This document shows, piece by piece, positions 25,927 to 35,126 of a stretch of 64,000 nt of DNA. This DNA is from JACCYI01 sp963828075. GTDB taxonomy: Bacteria > Actinomycetota > Thermoleophilia > Solirubrobacterales > Solirubrobacteraceae. Made by a program: the position numbers and the translations under genes. Numbering within the stretch: position 1 is the stretch's first letter; each line of letters begins with the position of its first letter. The notes below the pieces were generated by a model. It ran no database searches, had not been told where the DNA came from, and saw nothing but the letters and a program-made list of their open reading frames with translations. Location: assembly GCA_963828075.1 (NCBI GenBank), contig CAWHDH010000021.1, forward strand, positions 1,860,001 through 1,924,000, given 5' to 3'.

Positions 25927-26675
25927 TCAGTCGTTCGTCGTGTGACGGCGCGAGACGGTCTTCGACTCCTGGTCGTCCGTGTCGGCGACCTTCGCCGCGA
26001 CGCGGTAGGCGCCGACGCCGAAGAACTCGTTGCCAAGCCGCCACTTGAACGCGTGCCACTGACAGCGCGCGGACTGGCGGAACCGCAGCCTGCGGGTGTG
26101 CTCGCTGATCAACTGACCGCTGAGGCCCAGCGATTCGTTCATGACGACCTTGGCCGGGCCGCGGACGGCGCAGACCCGCAGCCGGATCCGCGTGCGGACG
26201 TAGTAGTCGTCGCCCCCGGGGTGGTGGCCGGTGAGCCGCATCCGCATCGAGCGGATCCTCGGGTCGGCGTGGGGGCGGTGCGGGCACGGGAACGTCGCGA
26301 CGCCGTCGGCCACTCCCGATGAGGCGGGCGGGGCCGTGGCGCCGCTCGGGAAGGCCCAGCTGACGCGGGTGTATTGCGGCTTGCCGTACTTGCACGCGCG
26401 GAGACGGTCGGCGATCAGGCCGACGGCGTACTTCTCGCCGTTCACAGCGACGGTCCCGGTCGCCGTCGCCCGTGCCGCCCCCAGTCCTGCCAGACGAGGT
26501 CCTCGGCGATGACGTCCTCCTTGTCGCAGCCGAGCACGACGCGGGCCGGCGCGACCGTCTGGTCGGTGCACGCCGCCGGAACGGTGGCGTCGGCCGACTG
26601 CGCGCCGGCTGACGGCAGCGGGGTCAGCGCCGTCGCGGCGAGGACGGCGACCAGGGCTCCGCGGACCGACGGCAT
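25927..26675 (-). pseudogene. Secreted hypothetical protein, frame-disrupted
   Basis: The start at 26675 gives a good signal peptide (VLAATALTPLPSAGAQSA) and continues to LVWQDWG. The continuation ARATATGTVAVNGEKYAVGL, a Cys-containing beta-rich region, and the end KVADTDDQESKTVSRRH lie in the next frame. One G missing from the GGGGG run at about 26485 joins the two. Each half alone would lack either signal or body, so this is one gene of about 245 residues. It is not recognised; the paired Cys suggest a disulphide-stabilised exported protein. Confidence 0.65.
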
Positions 26676-26700
26676 CTGCGGATCGTATGCGGCCCGGCTG

Positions 26701-27579
26701 TCAGCGGGTGACGCCCTGGGTGAAGGCGACGGTCTGGACGCGGCCCTCGTGCTCGAACTGCAGGAACAGGCGGTAGCGGCCCTCCGTCGGGAAGGTGGCG
26801 GCGAAGCCGACCGCCTCGTCGTCGCCGTGCTCCTCCGGGTGGACGTGGAGGAACGCGAGATCTCCTTCGCGCAGCGCGACGAGGTGACCGCCGGCGCCGA
26901 GGTAAGGATCCGTGCGGACCGGCGCGCCGCCGTCCCGGGTGATCGTGAATCGCAGCTCGGCCTCGCGGCCCGGACGGACCGCGCCGCTGTCCAGCCGCAC
27001 GTCGTAGCCGCCGTCGCTGACCGCCGACGGGGCGGCGGCGGGCAGCGGATCGAGGTCGGCTGGGCCGTCCACGCGCAGGTCCGTCGCCAGGGTGCGGGGC
27101 TCGCCGGCGTGGGAGAAGTCGGCGAACAGCCGGTAAGAGCCGGCCTCGTCGAGCCGCACGGCGACCGACCAGCTGCCGTCGGGCGCCTGCTCGGGGTGCA
27201 GGTGCTGAAAGCCGGTGAGATCGCGGCGGGCGACGATCAGGTGCATCCGCTTCTCGTGCGCGACGTCGAAGTCGCGCACGGTGTCGCCGCGTTCGTCGAC
27301 GACGCGGAAGCGCACGCGCTCGGACCGCCCGCGCCGAAGCTCAGGGTCGGGCGCCACGAGCCGCAGGCCGTCCTGCTCTACGGCCAGCCCGCGGACCGGA
27401 TGCGCGCCCGCGGGAGGGGAGGTGGACGCGTGCCGGGCCCCGCCGGCGCCATGACCGGCGGGCGCGCGCGGAGACGGATCGCGCCCGTCGCGGTCGATCG
27501 CCTCGCCGAGCCCGACGGCGCCGGCGAAGAGGAGGGCGAGCACGGCGGCGAACCCGGCGAGCTTGGCGCCGGCGCTCAT
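26701..27579 (-). CDS. Membrane-anchored protein with two HxHP-containing domains (copper-region)
   Basis: 292 residues. One N-terminal helix (residues ~6-26) anchors it; then a His/Gly/Pro linker and two related beta domains of ~100 residues. Each has the motif around MHLIVARRDLTGFQHLHPE and GHLVALREGDLAFLHVHPEE respectively, and a following DEAGSYRLFADFSH or PTEGRYRLFLQFEH. The repeated His residues could bind metal. It is downstream of the DUF4396 gene behind a CsoR-type operator, so copper handling outside the membrane is a reasonable inference. I do not recognise a named family. Confidence 0.7.
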   Translation of the reverse strand: MSAGAKLAGFAAVLALLFAGAVGLGEAIDRDGRDPSPRAPAGHGAGGARHASTSPPAGAHPVRGLAVEQDGLRLVAPDPELRRGRSERVRFRVVDERGDTVRDFDVAHEKRMHLIVARRDLTGFQHLHPEQAPDGSWSVAVRLDEAGSYRLFADFSHAGEPRTLATDLRVDGPADLDPLPAAAPSAVSDGGYDVRLDSGAVRPGREAELRFTITRDGGAPVRTDPYLGAGGHLVALREGDLAFLHVHPEEHGDDEAVGFAATFPTEGRYRLFLQFEHEGRVQTVAFTQGVTR

Positions 27580-27619
27580 AGGGCGACCTCGCCGTACTCG
27601 CGGCGCTCGGCCGGCCGGC

Positions 27620-28225
27620 TCATCTCGCCTCCGCGGCCATATCGCCGCCCCGGCTCGAGCCGACCGCCTCGTCGATGAGGACGGCGCTGCCGAAGACGAA
27701 CGCCACCGCCGCGATCGCGCCGACGACGCGCGGGGACGGACCGCCGTGGATCCCGGTCTCGTGGACGACCGCGTGCCCCTTGCCGCGGCCGATGAGCCAG
27801 CGGTTGAGCGGCAGCGCGACGGCGCCGGCGACCACGAGGGCGACGGACAGGGCGCCCCAGAACAGGACGTCGCCGAGGCCCGCCTCCATCGCGCCGGGGA
27901 TCGCGAGCAGGATCGCGTTGTCGACGAACTCCATGACCGCGATGCTCGCCGTGTCCGACGCCAGGGCGATCGGGACGACCGCGGAGACCGCCAGGCCGGC
28001 CCGCAGGAGCGGCAGGCTGGTGAGCGCGTAGCCGAAGAAGAAGGCGAGCACGATGGCGAGGACGATCGTCTGCAGGTCCGAGAACCCGAGCGCGGTACCG
28101 ATGACCATCCCGAGGATCTCGCCGATCGCGCAGCCCGTCAGGCAGTGCAGCGTGGCGCTGAGCGCGACGCCGGTGAGCGCCCGGCCCTCGGTCGGCATCG
28201 CGTGATCGTGGTGCTGCGCGGTCAT
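27620..28225 (-). CDS. DUF4396 membrane protein
   Basis: 201 residues. The N-terminus MTAQHHDHAM is His-rich. It has about five hydrophobic helices, including CLTGCAIGEILGMVIGTALG near residue 30 and FFFGYALTSLPLLRAGLAVS. DUF4396 proteins are often found beside copper-responsive regulators and P-type ATPases; their activity is not established. Start ATG 28225 lies just behind the ATACCC...GGGTAT operator. It is divergent from csoR and probably cotranscribed with the HxHP protein. Confidence 0.82.
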   Translation of the reverse strand: MTAQHHDHAMPTEGRALTGVALSATLHCLTGCAIGEILGMVIGTALGFSDLQTIVLAIVLAFFFGYALTSLPLLRAGLAVSAVVPIALASDTASIAVMEFVDNAILLAIPGAMEAGLGDVLFWGALSVALVVAGAVALPLNRWLIGRGKGHAVVHETGIHGGPSPRVVGAIAAVAFVFGSAVLIDEAVGSSRGGDMAAEAR

Positions 28226-28242
28226 GCCTGACGGAGCGTTGC

Positions 28243-28294
28243 ATACCCATAGGGGGTATGTCAACCGATGGTCTTGTATACCCCCTGGGGGCAG
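28243..28294. promoter_or_regulatory. Two CsoR-type operators in the DUF4396/csoR divergent promoter
   Basis: Site 1, ATACCCATAGGGGGTAT (28243-28259), faces the DUF4396 gene; TTGACA on the minus strand (28258-28263) abuts it as a candidate -35. Site 2, ATACCCCCTGGGGGCAG (28278-28294), lies 16 bases before the csoR start. Both match the G-rich pseudo-palindrome bound by CsoR. Copper would release repression of both directions. Confidence 0.8.
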
Positions 28295-28309
28295 GGTACG
28301 GTTCTCGAC

Positions 28310-28606
28310 ATGGCTCCCGTCACCGACACGCGCGGCTACTCCGCCACCAAGGATCAGCTCAAGAAGCGGCTCGCGCGCGTCGAGGGCCAGGTCCGCGGTG
28401 TCGCGAAGATGGTCGACGAGGACCGCTACTGCATCGACGTCCTCACCCAGATCTCGGCGGTTCAGGCGGCCCTCGACAAGGTCGCCCTCGGCCTGCTGGC
28501 CGACCACGCGGACCACTGCATCGTGCACGGCCACGGCGGCAAGACGCCCGAGGAGAACTCCGAAGAGCTGATGGCCGCGGTCGCCCGCCTGATGCGGCGC
28601 GGCTGA
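28310..28606 (+). CDS. csoR: CsoR-family copper-sensing repressor
   Basis: 98 residues, all helical. The core is KKRLARVEGQVRGVAKMVDE and the Cu(I) ligand set is RYCIDVLTQ (Cys), ADHADHC (His and Cys), the C-H-C arrangement of copper sensors. A tetramer binds DNA until Cu(I) binds. ATG 28310 is chosen since upstream codons run through the operator. It represses itself, the divergent DUF4396 operon and probably the copper ATPase at 32.9 kb, which has the same site. Confidence 0.93.
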   Translation: MAPVTDTRGYSATKDQLKKRLARVEGQVRGVAKMVDEDRYCIDVLTQISAVQAALDKVALGLLADHADHCIVHGHGGKTPEENSEELMAAVARLMRRG

Positions 28607-28607
28607 G

Positions 28608-31244
28608 TCAGCGCAGCCGCAGCCGCGCCACCGTCTTGAGGTCCCGGCGCTTGGCGTCCTTGCCACGGGTGGAGGCCGTGACCGGCCCGCGCCGCGCCCT
28701 GCGCACCTCCACCCGGACCCGCGCCGCCCGGCCGCGCGCGATCCTGTAGCTCGCCGAGCCGATGGTGCGGCCGCGCTGGCGCAGCCTCAGCGTCCCGCGG
28801 CACACGCCCTTGACCCCGCGCGGGCAGAGGAGCCGCACGGTCACCCGGCCGGATGCGTCCAGCCGCACCGTCCGCCCGGGGATCCGGAGCGCCGGGTGCT
28901 GGTCGAACGGGGCCTGGCGGACCTGCTCGCAGCTCGAGTTGACCGCCGTGTCGCGGAGGTCGACCTCGAGGTCGTCGGTGCCTGTGCCGCACGCGACGCC
29001 GTTGTCGCGCACCCCGTCGACGACGCTGAGGATGTCGTTCCCCGAGCCGCCGTCGACCGTGTCGGTGCCGTCCACCGGGGGGTTGTCGACGAAGTGGCGG
29101 GTCGTGCAAAACCCGCCCTGGCAGACCCGCGCCGGCTTCGCCCGCAGCGGCCCGATGAGGTCGTTGCCGGCGTCGCCGCGCAGCGTGTCGTTGCCGGTCT
29201 TGCCGTCGAGCCGGTCGGCGCCGCCGCCGCCGATGAGCACGTTGTTGCGGGAGTTGCCGACGAGGCGATCGTTGGCCGAACCGCCGGTGACGTTGCGGAT
29301 GTGAACGAGCTCGTCGCCGTCAATCGTGACCGCCGGCGCGTCCGCCTCGCGCAGCGTCACGTTGACCGCCGTTGTGCGGGCGCTGTAGTCGACGGTGTCG
29401 GTGTCGAGCGGGTCGCCGAAGAACAGGTCGCGGTCGGTGCCGGGACCGCCGTCGAGGAGGTCGTTGCCGAAGCCGCCCGACAGGACGTCGGGGCCCGCGC
29501 CGCCGCGGATGACGTCGGCGCCCCCGAGGCCCTCGATGCTGTCGGGGCCCGACCCGCCGGTCAGCGTGTCGCCCAGCGGCGAGCCCATCAGCCGCTCGAA
29601 CCCCGAGAAGGTGTCGCCGTCGACGTCGTTCCCGGGCGTGTCGAGCGACACGTTGACGCCGGCCGTCCGGTCCGCGTCGACGTACTCGAGCTCGTCGTTG
29701 CCAGGGCCACCGCTCATCTCGTCGGCGCCGAGGCCGCCGCGGATCGAGTCGTTTCCGGACGCGCCCGACAGGATGCTCGCGCTCGCGTCCCCGCGGATGA
29801 AGTCCGGCCCCGCGCTCCCGGTCACGTCCTCGACGGCGCTCAGCGTGTCCTCGCCGCTGCTCGAGCCCAGCACGATGAGCAACAGCCCGTCGTCCCCGCG
29901 GGCGCCGTAGTCCGCGCGGTCGCGCGCGCCCGGGCCGCCCTCGAGCGTGTCGCGCACCCCGTCGCCGCTCCCACCGTCGAGCACGTCGTCGCCCGCGAGG
30001 CCAGACAGCCGGTTGGCCGCGTTGCTGCCGCGGAGCGTGTCGTTGCCCCCGGTGCCGCGGAGGTTCTCGATGGTGGCGTAGGTATCGCCGTCGGGGTCGT
30101 TGCCCGCCACGTCGAGCGACGCGGCGACGGGGCCGGGACGGGACTCGTAGGTCACGCCGTCGCCGCCCCCGACCCCACCGACCAGGGCATCGGCGCCCAG
30201 GCGGCCGTCGAGCGTGTCGTCGCCGTTGCCGCCCTCGATCCGGTTCGCCGCGTCGTCACCAGTGAGGGTGTCGCCGCCGCCGCCACCGAGCAGGTCGGTG
30301 AAGCTGGCGATCGTGTCGCCGTCGCTCGTGGTCCCGGCGGCGAGGTCGGCGGTCACCGCCGTGCCGCGTGTCTCGAAGGTGAGGACGTCGGCATCGGGGC
30401 CGCCGTTGAGCGTGTCGGCGCCCGGCCCGCCGTCGATCGTCTCGACGCCGTCGTCGCCGGTCAGCGTGTCCGGCCCCGGGCTCCCGACGAGATCCTCGAC
30501 GTCGTCGGCGACGCTGTCGCCCTCGACCGGCGACTGACGCCCGTCGTTGGCGGCCGAGTCGAGCGTGACCGTCACGGGAGTCGCGGCCAGCCGGCTGAGA
30601 TAGCTGACCTGGTCGGTGCCCGCCCCGCCGGTGATCGTGTCGCCGGTGCTGCGACCCGAGACGTCGAGCTCGTCATTGCCCTCGCCGCCGTCGACGGTCA
30701 CCGGCCCGGGCGCGTCGCCGCTGACCGGCGGGCTCCCGGGCGCACGCGGCGCGAAGCCGGTGAGCTCGACCGTGTCGTCCCCGGGTCCGGCCGTGATCGT
30801 ATGGCCGGTCGTCGCGCTGCTCTCGAGTTCGTCGTCGCCGTCGCCGAGCTTGATCGTCCCGGCCGGCGAAGGGCCGTTCGAGCTGTCGCTGATCCCGTAG
30901 TCGAGCTCGTCGTCGCCCTCGCCCAGGTCGATGTCGAAGCTTCGGGTGGGGCCGTTGCCGTTGTTGCGGAACCGGCCGTCGTCGCAGAACGCGCCGCCGC
31001 CCGCGGGCTCGCAGCCGGCGCCGGCATCGACGCCGGAGATGTCCCAGACCCGGCCGTTGGTGACCGTCCCGGCCGCCGAGATGTTGATGTCGTCGTGGTC
31101 GCCCTCGGTGTCGACGATGACGATGACGTCCCCCTGGATCGAGGCCGTCGCCGCCTCTGCGGCCGTGGGCGCCGCCAGCAGCATCAGCCCGGTGACGAGC
31201 CACGCGTACGCAGCTCCGCGCATGTTCCAATCCGTTGAACGCAT
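28608..31244 (-). CDS. Large secreted RTX-like Ca-binding repeat protein
   Basis: 878 residues. The signal peptide ends near AAPTAAEA. More than 20 hemolysin-type units follow in irregular blocks (such as GGNGDDTLDGRLGADALVGG and GGPGADTLNGGPDADVL), alternating with DLAAGTTSDGDTIASF-like linkers, and a basic C-terminal domain ends VARLRLR. These repeats form Ca2+-filled beta rolls outside the cell. The activity is unknown and no enzyme domain is seen. The stop is one base from the convergent csoR stop. ATG 31223 (MRGAAYAW) is an alternative start. Confidence 0.85.
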   Translation of the reverse strand: MRSTDWNMRGAAYAWLVTGLMLLAAPTAAEAATASIQGDVIVIVDTEGDHDDINISAAGTVTNGRVWDISGVDAGAGCEPAGGGAFCDDGRFRNNGNGPTRSFDIDLGEGDDELDYGISDSSNGPSPAGTIKLGDGDDELESSATTGHTITAGPGDDTVELTGFAPRAPGSPPVSGDAPGPVTVDGGEGNDELDVSGRSTGDTITGGAGTDQVSYLSRLAATPVTVTLDSAANDGRQSPVEGDSVADDVEDLVGSPGPDTLTGDDGVETIDGGPGADTLNGGPDADVLTFETRGTAVTADLAAGTTSDGDTIASFTDLLGGGGGDTLTGDDAANRIEGGNGDDTLDGRLGADALVGGVGGGDGVTYESRPGPVAASLDVAGNDPDGDTYATIENLRGTGGNDTLRGSNAANRLSGLAGDDVLDGGSGDGVRDTLEGGPGARDRADYGARGDDGLLLIVLGSSSGEDTLSAVEDVTGSAGPDFIRGDASASILSGASGNDSIRGGLGADEMSGGPGNDELEYVDADRTAGVNVSLDTPGNDVDGDTFSGFERLMGSPLGDTLTGGSGPDSIEGLGGADVIRGGAGPDVLSGGFGNDLLDGGPGTDRDLFFGDPLDTDTVDYSARTTAVNVTLREADAPAVTIDGDELVHIRNVTGGSANDRLVGNSRNNVLIGGGGADRLDGKTGNDTLRGDAGNDLIGPLRAKPARVCQGGFCTTRHFVDNPPVDGTDTVDGGSGNDILSVVDGVRDNGVACGTGTDDLEVDLRDTAVNSSCEQVRQAPFDQHPALRIPGRTVRLDASGRVTVRLLCPRGVKGVCRGTLRLRQRGRTIGSASYRIARGRAARVRVEVRRARRGPVTASTRGKDAKRRDLKTVARLRLR

Positions 31245-31322
31245 GGGCGCTCCTTCGAGGCCGTGGAGGGGTCGGCGCGACCCTCTCAGATCCGGAGCGT
31301 CACGGACAGGCTGTCAGTCCGT

Positions 31323-32816
31323 TCACTGTCCGATGGTGGCGAAGCGCAGCAGATCGCCGAGCGTGAAGTGCCCGGGGGTGTGGGCCCGGAGCCCTTCGGG
31401 CTTCCACGTCGGCTGCTGGCGCAGGAAGCCCTGCGAGTCGTGGGCGAGCAGCCCGACGAGCACCTCCGCGACGATCCGGCCCCCGACCGGCCCGAGCCGC
31501 TCGCCGTTGCGTGGCGAGTTCTCGGCCTCGCGCAGGACGTAGTACCAGAGCGGCGTCTCGGCCTCCAGCCCGCTGCGGTGCTCGGCCGACAGCCCGAAGC
31601 GATCGAGCCCGAGGTCGCCCACGGGGGTCGCGCCGATCGCCTGCGCGACCGCCTGGCCGGCGGGGAGCTGCAGCGCCTTGCCGCGCCGCAGGTTGAGGAC
31701 GGGGAGGCCGGCGTGCTTGGCGTCGATCGACCCGGGCAGCTTGAGCAGCGGGCGCGCGAGGTGGGTGTCGATCTTGCGCGAGAGCTGGGGCGCCGAGCCG
31801 TCGATGCGCGTGAACTTCCGCCAGTCGATCGTCCAGGCCGCCGGCAGCGGGCGGAAGCCGTTGAGATGGCTGAGGACATCGCGGTCGGCGGTCGCCGCCG
31901 CCGAGAACAGCCGGACGCCGGTCACGCCGTCGTTGAGGTCGTACGAAGCGCGGACCATGCTGTGGCCGAAGCGGTAGGCGGCGCCCGAGAACTCGACGGG
32001 GATGAACGGCTCGTTGCGCGGGTCGAAGAACCGCAGCTGCGGCTCGCCGGTCGCGGGCAGGATCTCGTCGGCGAGGCTGTCGCCGACGATCCGCGGCAGG
32101 AAGTCGTGGACCACGACCCACTGGTAGTGCCAGCTGACGACCCGCCGCGCCTCGGCGAAGAGCGCCCCGCCCTTCAGCCGCCGGTTGCCGGCCTTGACGT
32201 GCTCGACGACGTTGTTGTGGAAGCGGACGAGCGCGTGGTGCAACTGGGAGACGATGATGTTCTCGTCGTTGCGCGGGTCGCCGACGATCGCCCGCCCCTG
32301 CGCGTTGCGCTGGACGTCGCGGCGCTCGAGGGCGTTGCCGTTGTCGTCGGTCTCGGGGTTGCGGCCCTCGAGCAGCCGCACCCCACGGCGGTCCGTGTCG
32401 CGCCACTCGTAGAGGTACGGGCTGGCCGACGGGCCCGCACCGTAGAGCGAGTCGAGGTCGAAGCGCGGCGAGCGGAACGAGACCAGCGCGTCCGGGTCGT
32501 TGAACCGGCTCAGCTGGGACACCGGGTCGAAGGTGATGTCGTGGTCGACGAACTGCCCGAAGTACGTGTAGGCGGCGGGGATCCTGTCGTTGTCGTCGCT
32601 CGGCCCCGCGCGGTCGGCCATCGCCGTGCCGAGCGCGATCAGCGCGTCCCGGTCGTGGCGCGGCGCGGGCAGGCGCCGGAACATGCGCCCGAACCGGCCC
32701 TCGAAGAGCGGCGAGCGGGGCACCGCGTCCTGGCCCCGCGGCTCCTCGGCGCCATGGTGCGTGGATCCCTCGTCGGCGGGATCGAGGGGGACGATCAGCG
32801 GGTCGTCGTCCGGCAC
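31323..32816 (-). CDS. Animal-type heme peroxidase
   Basis: 497 residues, with no signal peptide. Hallmarks: TYFGQFVDHDITFDP (distal His, Ca site), DPRNDENIIVSQLHHALVRF (the catalytic Arg-containing helix) and GAAYRFGHSMVRASYDLN (proximal His). Bacterial members (peroxicin-like) oxidise halides or phenols with H2O2. It sits in the copper region but without its own CsoR site; a link with oxidative stress is only inferred. About 80 bases separate its stop from the RTX gene start on the same strand. Confidence 0.92.
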   Translation of the reverse strand: MPDDDPLIVPLDPADEGSTHHGAEEPRGQDAVPRSPLFEGRFGRMFRRLPAPRHDRDALIALGTAMADRAGPSDDNDRIPAAYTYFGQFVDHDITFDPVSQLSRFNDPDALVSFRSPRFDLDSLYGAGPSASPYLYEWRDTDRRGVRLLEGRNPETDDNGNALERRDVQRNAQGRAIVGDPRNDENIIVSQLHHALVRFHNNVVEHVKAGNRRLKGGALFAEARRVVSWHYQWVVVHDFLPRIVGDSLADEILPATGEPQLRFFDPRNEPFIPVEFSGAAYRFGHSMVRASYDLNDGVTGVRLFSAAATADRDVLSHLNGFRPLPAAWTIDWRKFTRIDGSAPQLSRKIDTHLARPLLKLPGSIDAKHAGLPVLNLRRGKALQLPAGQAVAQAIGATPVGDLGLDRFGLSAEHRSGLEAETPLWYYVLREAENSPRNGERLGPVGGRIVAEVLVGLLAHDSQGFLRQQPTWKPEGLRAHTPGHFTLGDLLRFATIGQ

Positions 32817-32865
32817 GGCGCCGACCCTCTCAATCCGCGCCCGCAGATGTCAAGGCTGGACACAA

Positions 32866-32885
32866 GTACCCCTAGGGGGTATACT
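32866..32885 (+). promoter_or_regulatory. CsoR-type operator overlapping copA promoter
   Basis: GTACCCCTAGGGGGTATAC (32866-32884) matches the csoR sites. Its end forms a good -10 hexamer, TATACT (32880-32885), placing the transcript start within a few bases of GTG 32895, so the ATPase message is likely leaderless or nearly so. Binding here would block RNA polymerase directly. Confidence 0.75.
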
Positions 32886-32894
32886 GCCGGCATC

Positions 32895-35117
32895 GTGCTC
32901 GCCCCGACCGAACACGTGGACCTCCCGATCACCGGCATGACGTGCGCCTCGTGCGCGGCGCGGGTCGAGAAGACGCTCAACCGCCTCGACGGCGTCACGG
33001 CCACGGTCAACTACGCGACCGAGCAGGCCTCGGTCGAGTTCAACCCCGACGCGGTCGCCCCGCAGGCGCTCGTCGACGCCGTGGAGGCGGCCGGCTATCA
33101 GGCCGTCCTGCCCTCGGCCGAGCCCGTCGCGCCGGAGGCGGCCGACGAGACGGCGCCGCTGCGGCACCGGCTGATCGTCTCCACGCTCCTCGCCGCGCCG
33201 CTGCTCCTGGTGTCGATGATCCCGGCGCTGCAGTTCGACAACTGGCAGTGGTTGGCGCTGCAGCTGGCTACCCCGGTCGTCCTGTGGGGCGCGTGGCCGT
33301 TCCATCGCGCCGCCTGGGCGAACCTGCGCCACGCAACGGCGACCATGGACACGCTGGTCTCGATCGGCGTGCTCAGCGCCTGGCTGTGGTCGCTGTACGC
33401 GCTGTTCATCGGCACCGCCGGCGAGCCCGGCATGCGCATGGAACTCGACCTGTTCCCCGATCGCGCCGGAGGCATGGACGAGATCTACCTGGAGACCGCC
33501 GCGGTCGTGACCGCGTACGTCCTGGCGGGCCGGTTCTTCGAGGCGCGCGCCAAGCGCCGCGCCGGGGCCGCCCTGCGCGCGCTGCTGGAACTCGGCGCGA
33601 AGGAAGTTGCCGTGCTTGGCACGGACGGGCGCGAGCGCGTCGTAGCAGTCGACCAGCTGCGGGTCGGCGATCGGTTCGTGGTCCGCCCGGGCGAGAAGGT
33701 GGCGACCGACGGCGTCGTCGAGGACGGCCGCTCGGCGGTCGACGCGTCGATGCTCACCGGCGAGTCGATCCCCGTCGAGGTCGGGCCTGGGAGCGAGCTG
33801 GCCGGCGCGACGGTGAACGCCGGCGGCCGGCTCGTCGTCCGCGCGACCCGGGTCGGCGGCGACACGGCGCTCGCGCAGATCGCGCGGCTCGTGACCGACG
33901 CGCAGTCGGGCAAGGCGCCCGTCCAGCGTCTCGCCGACCGTGTGTCCGCCGTCTTCGTCCCAGTCGTGATCGCGCTCGCGGTGGCGACGCTGGGGTTCTG
34001 GATCGGCGCCGGCGAGTCGACCGCGTTCGCGTTCACGGCTGCCGTGGCGGTGCTGATCGTCGCCTGCCCGTGCGCGCTCGGGCTCGCGACGCCGACGGCG
34101 CTGCTGGTGGGCACCGGCCGTGGCGCGCAGCTCGGCCTGCTGATCAAGGGCCCCGAGATCCTCGAGTCGACGCGCAAGGTCGACACGATCCTGCTCGACA
34201 AGACCGGGACGGTGACGACCGGCCGCATGGCGCTCGCGGGCGTGACGGTGGCGGGGACGGATCGCGCCGAGGCGCTGCGCCTCGTCGGGGCGCTCGAGGA
34301 CGCCTCCGAGCATCCGATCGGGCAGGCGGTCGCCCGGGCGGCGAAGGCCGCCGGCGAGCTGCCCACCGTCGAGCGCTTCGTGAATTGCGAGGGCCTGGGC
34401 GTCGAGGGCGTCGTGGACGGGCACGCCGTCGTCGCCGGCCGGGCGGCGCTGCTGGCGGACCGCGGAATGCCCCTGTCGCCGGAGTTCGTGGCGGCCAAGG
34501 AGGCCGCCGAGCGCGATGGCCGGACGGCGATCGCCGCGGGCTGGGACGGGCGGGCGCGCGCGATCTTCGTCGTCGCGGACACGGTCAAGCCGAGCTCCGC
34601 CGAGGCGGTCGCCGCGCTGCGGGCGCTCGGGCTGCGCCCCGTGCTGCTCACCGGCGACAACGAGATCACCGCCCGTGCGGTCGCCGCCGAGGTCGGGATC
34701 GACGAGGTCGTGGCCGAGGTCCTGCCGCCCGGGAAGGCCGCCGTCGTCCGGCGGCTGCAGGAGGAGGGCCGGGTCGTGGCGATGGTGGGCGACGGCGTCA
34801 ACGACGCGCCGGCGCTCGCCCAGGCCGACCTCGGGCTCAGCCTCGGCACCGGGACCGACGTCGCCATCGAGGCCTCCGACCTGACCCTCGTGAGCGGCGA
34901 CCTGCGCGCCGCCGCCGACGCGATCCGGCTGTCCCGGCGCACGCTGCGGACGATCGAGCAGAACCTCGCGTGGGCGTTCGGCTACAACGTCGCCGCGCTG
35001 CCACTGGCCGCGGCGGGCCTGCTCAACCCGCTGATCGCGGGCGCGGCGATGGCGCTCTCGAGCGTCTCGGTGGTCGCCAACGCGCTGCGGCTGCGGCGTT
35101 TCCGCTCCCAGCACTAG
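32895..35117 (+). CDS. copA: Cu(I)-exporting P1B-type ATPase
   Basis: 740 residues. An N-terminal heavy-metal domain has GMTCASC (about residue 16). The actuator has MLTGESIP; helix 6 has the metal motif ACPCALGLATPTAL; phosphorylation site LLDKTGTVTTG; SEHPIG in the nucleotide domain; hinge VGDGVNDAPALAQAD. Helix 7 has FGYN and helix 8 MALSSVSVVANA, the Y-N and M-S residues of the P1B-1 (copper) class. It pumps Cu(I) out of the cytoplasm. GTG 32895 follows the CsoR-type operator, so copper induces it. Intact. Confidence 0.95.
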   Translation: MLAPTEHVDLPITGMTCASCAARVEKTLNRLDGVTATVNYATEQASVEFNPDAVAPQALVDAVEAAGYQAVLPSAEPVAPEAADETAPLRHRLIVSTLLAAPLLLVSMIPALQFDNWQWLALQLATPVVLWGAWPFHRAAWANLRHATATMDTLVSIGVLSAWLWSLYALFIGTAGEPGMRMELDLFPDRAGGMDEIYLETAAVVTAYVLAGRFFEARAKRRAGAALRALLELGAKEVAVLGTDGRERVVAVDQLRVGDRFVVRPGEKVATDGVVEDGRSAVDASMLTGESIPVEVGPGSELAGATVNAGGRLVVRATRVGGDTALAQIARLVTDAQSGKAPVQRLADRVSAVFVPVVIALAVATLGFWIGAGESTAFAFTAAVAVLIVACPCALGLATPTALLVGTGRGAQLGLLIKGPEILESTRKVDTILLDKTGTVTTGRMALAGVTVAGTDRAEALRLVGALEDASEHPIGQAVARAAKAAGELPTVERFVNCEGLGVEGVVDGHAVVAGRAALLADRGMPLSPEFVAAKEAAERDGRTAIAAGWDGRARAIFVVADTVKPSSAEAVAALRALGLRPVLLTGDNEITARAVAAEVGIDEVVAEVLPPGKAAVVRRLQEEGRVVAMVGDGVNDAPALAQADLGLSLGTGTDVAIEASDLTLVSGDLRAAADAIRLSRRTLRTIEQNLAWAFGYNVAALPLAAAGLLNPLIAGAAMALSSVSVVANALRLRRFRSQH

Positions 35118-35126
35118 ATTCGGCCC

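Noticed and set aside
31263..32894. Long upstream extension of the copper ATPase frame
   Set aside because: This part is antisense to the heme peroxidase gene; the operator and -10 at 32866-32885 place the start at GTG 32895.
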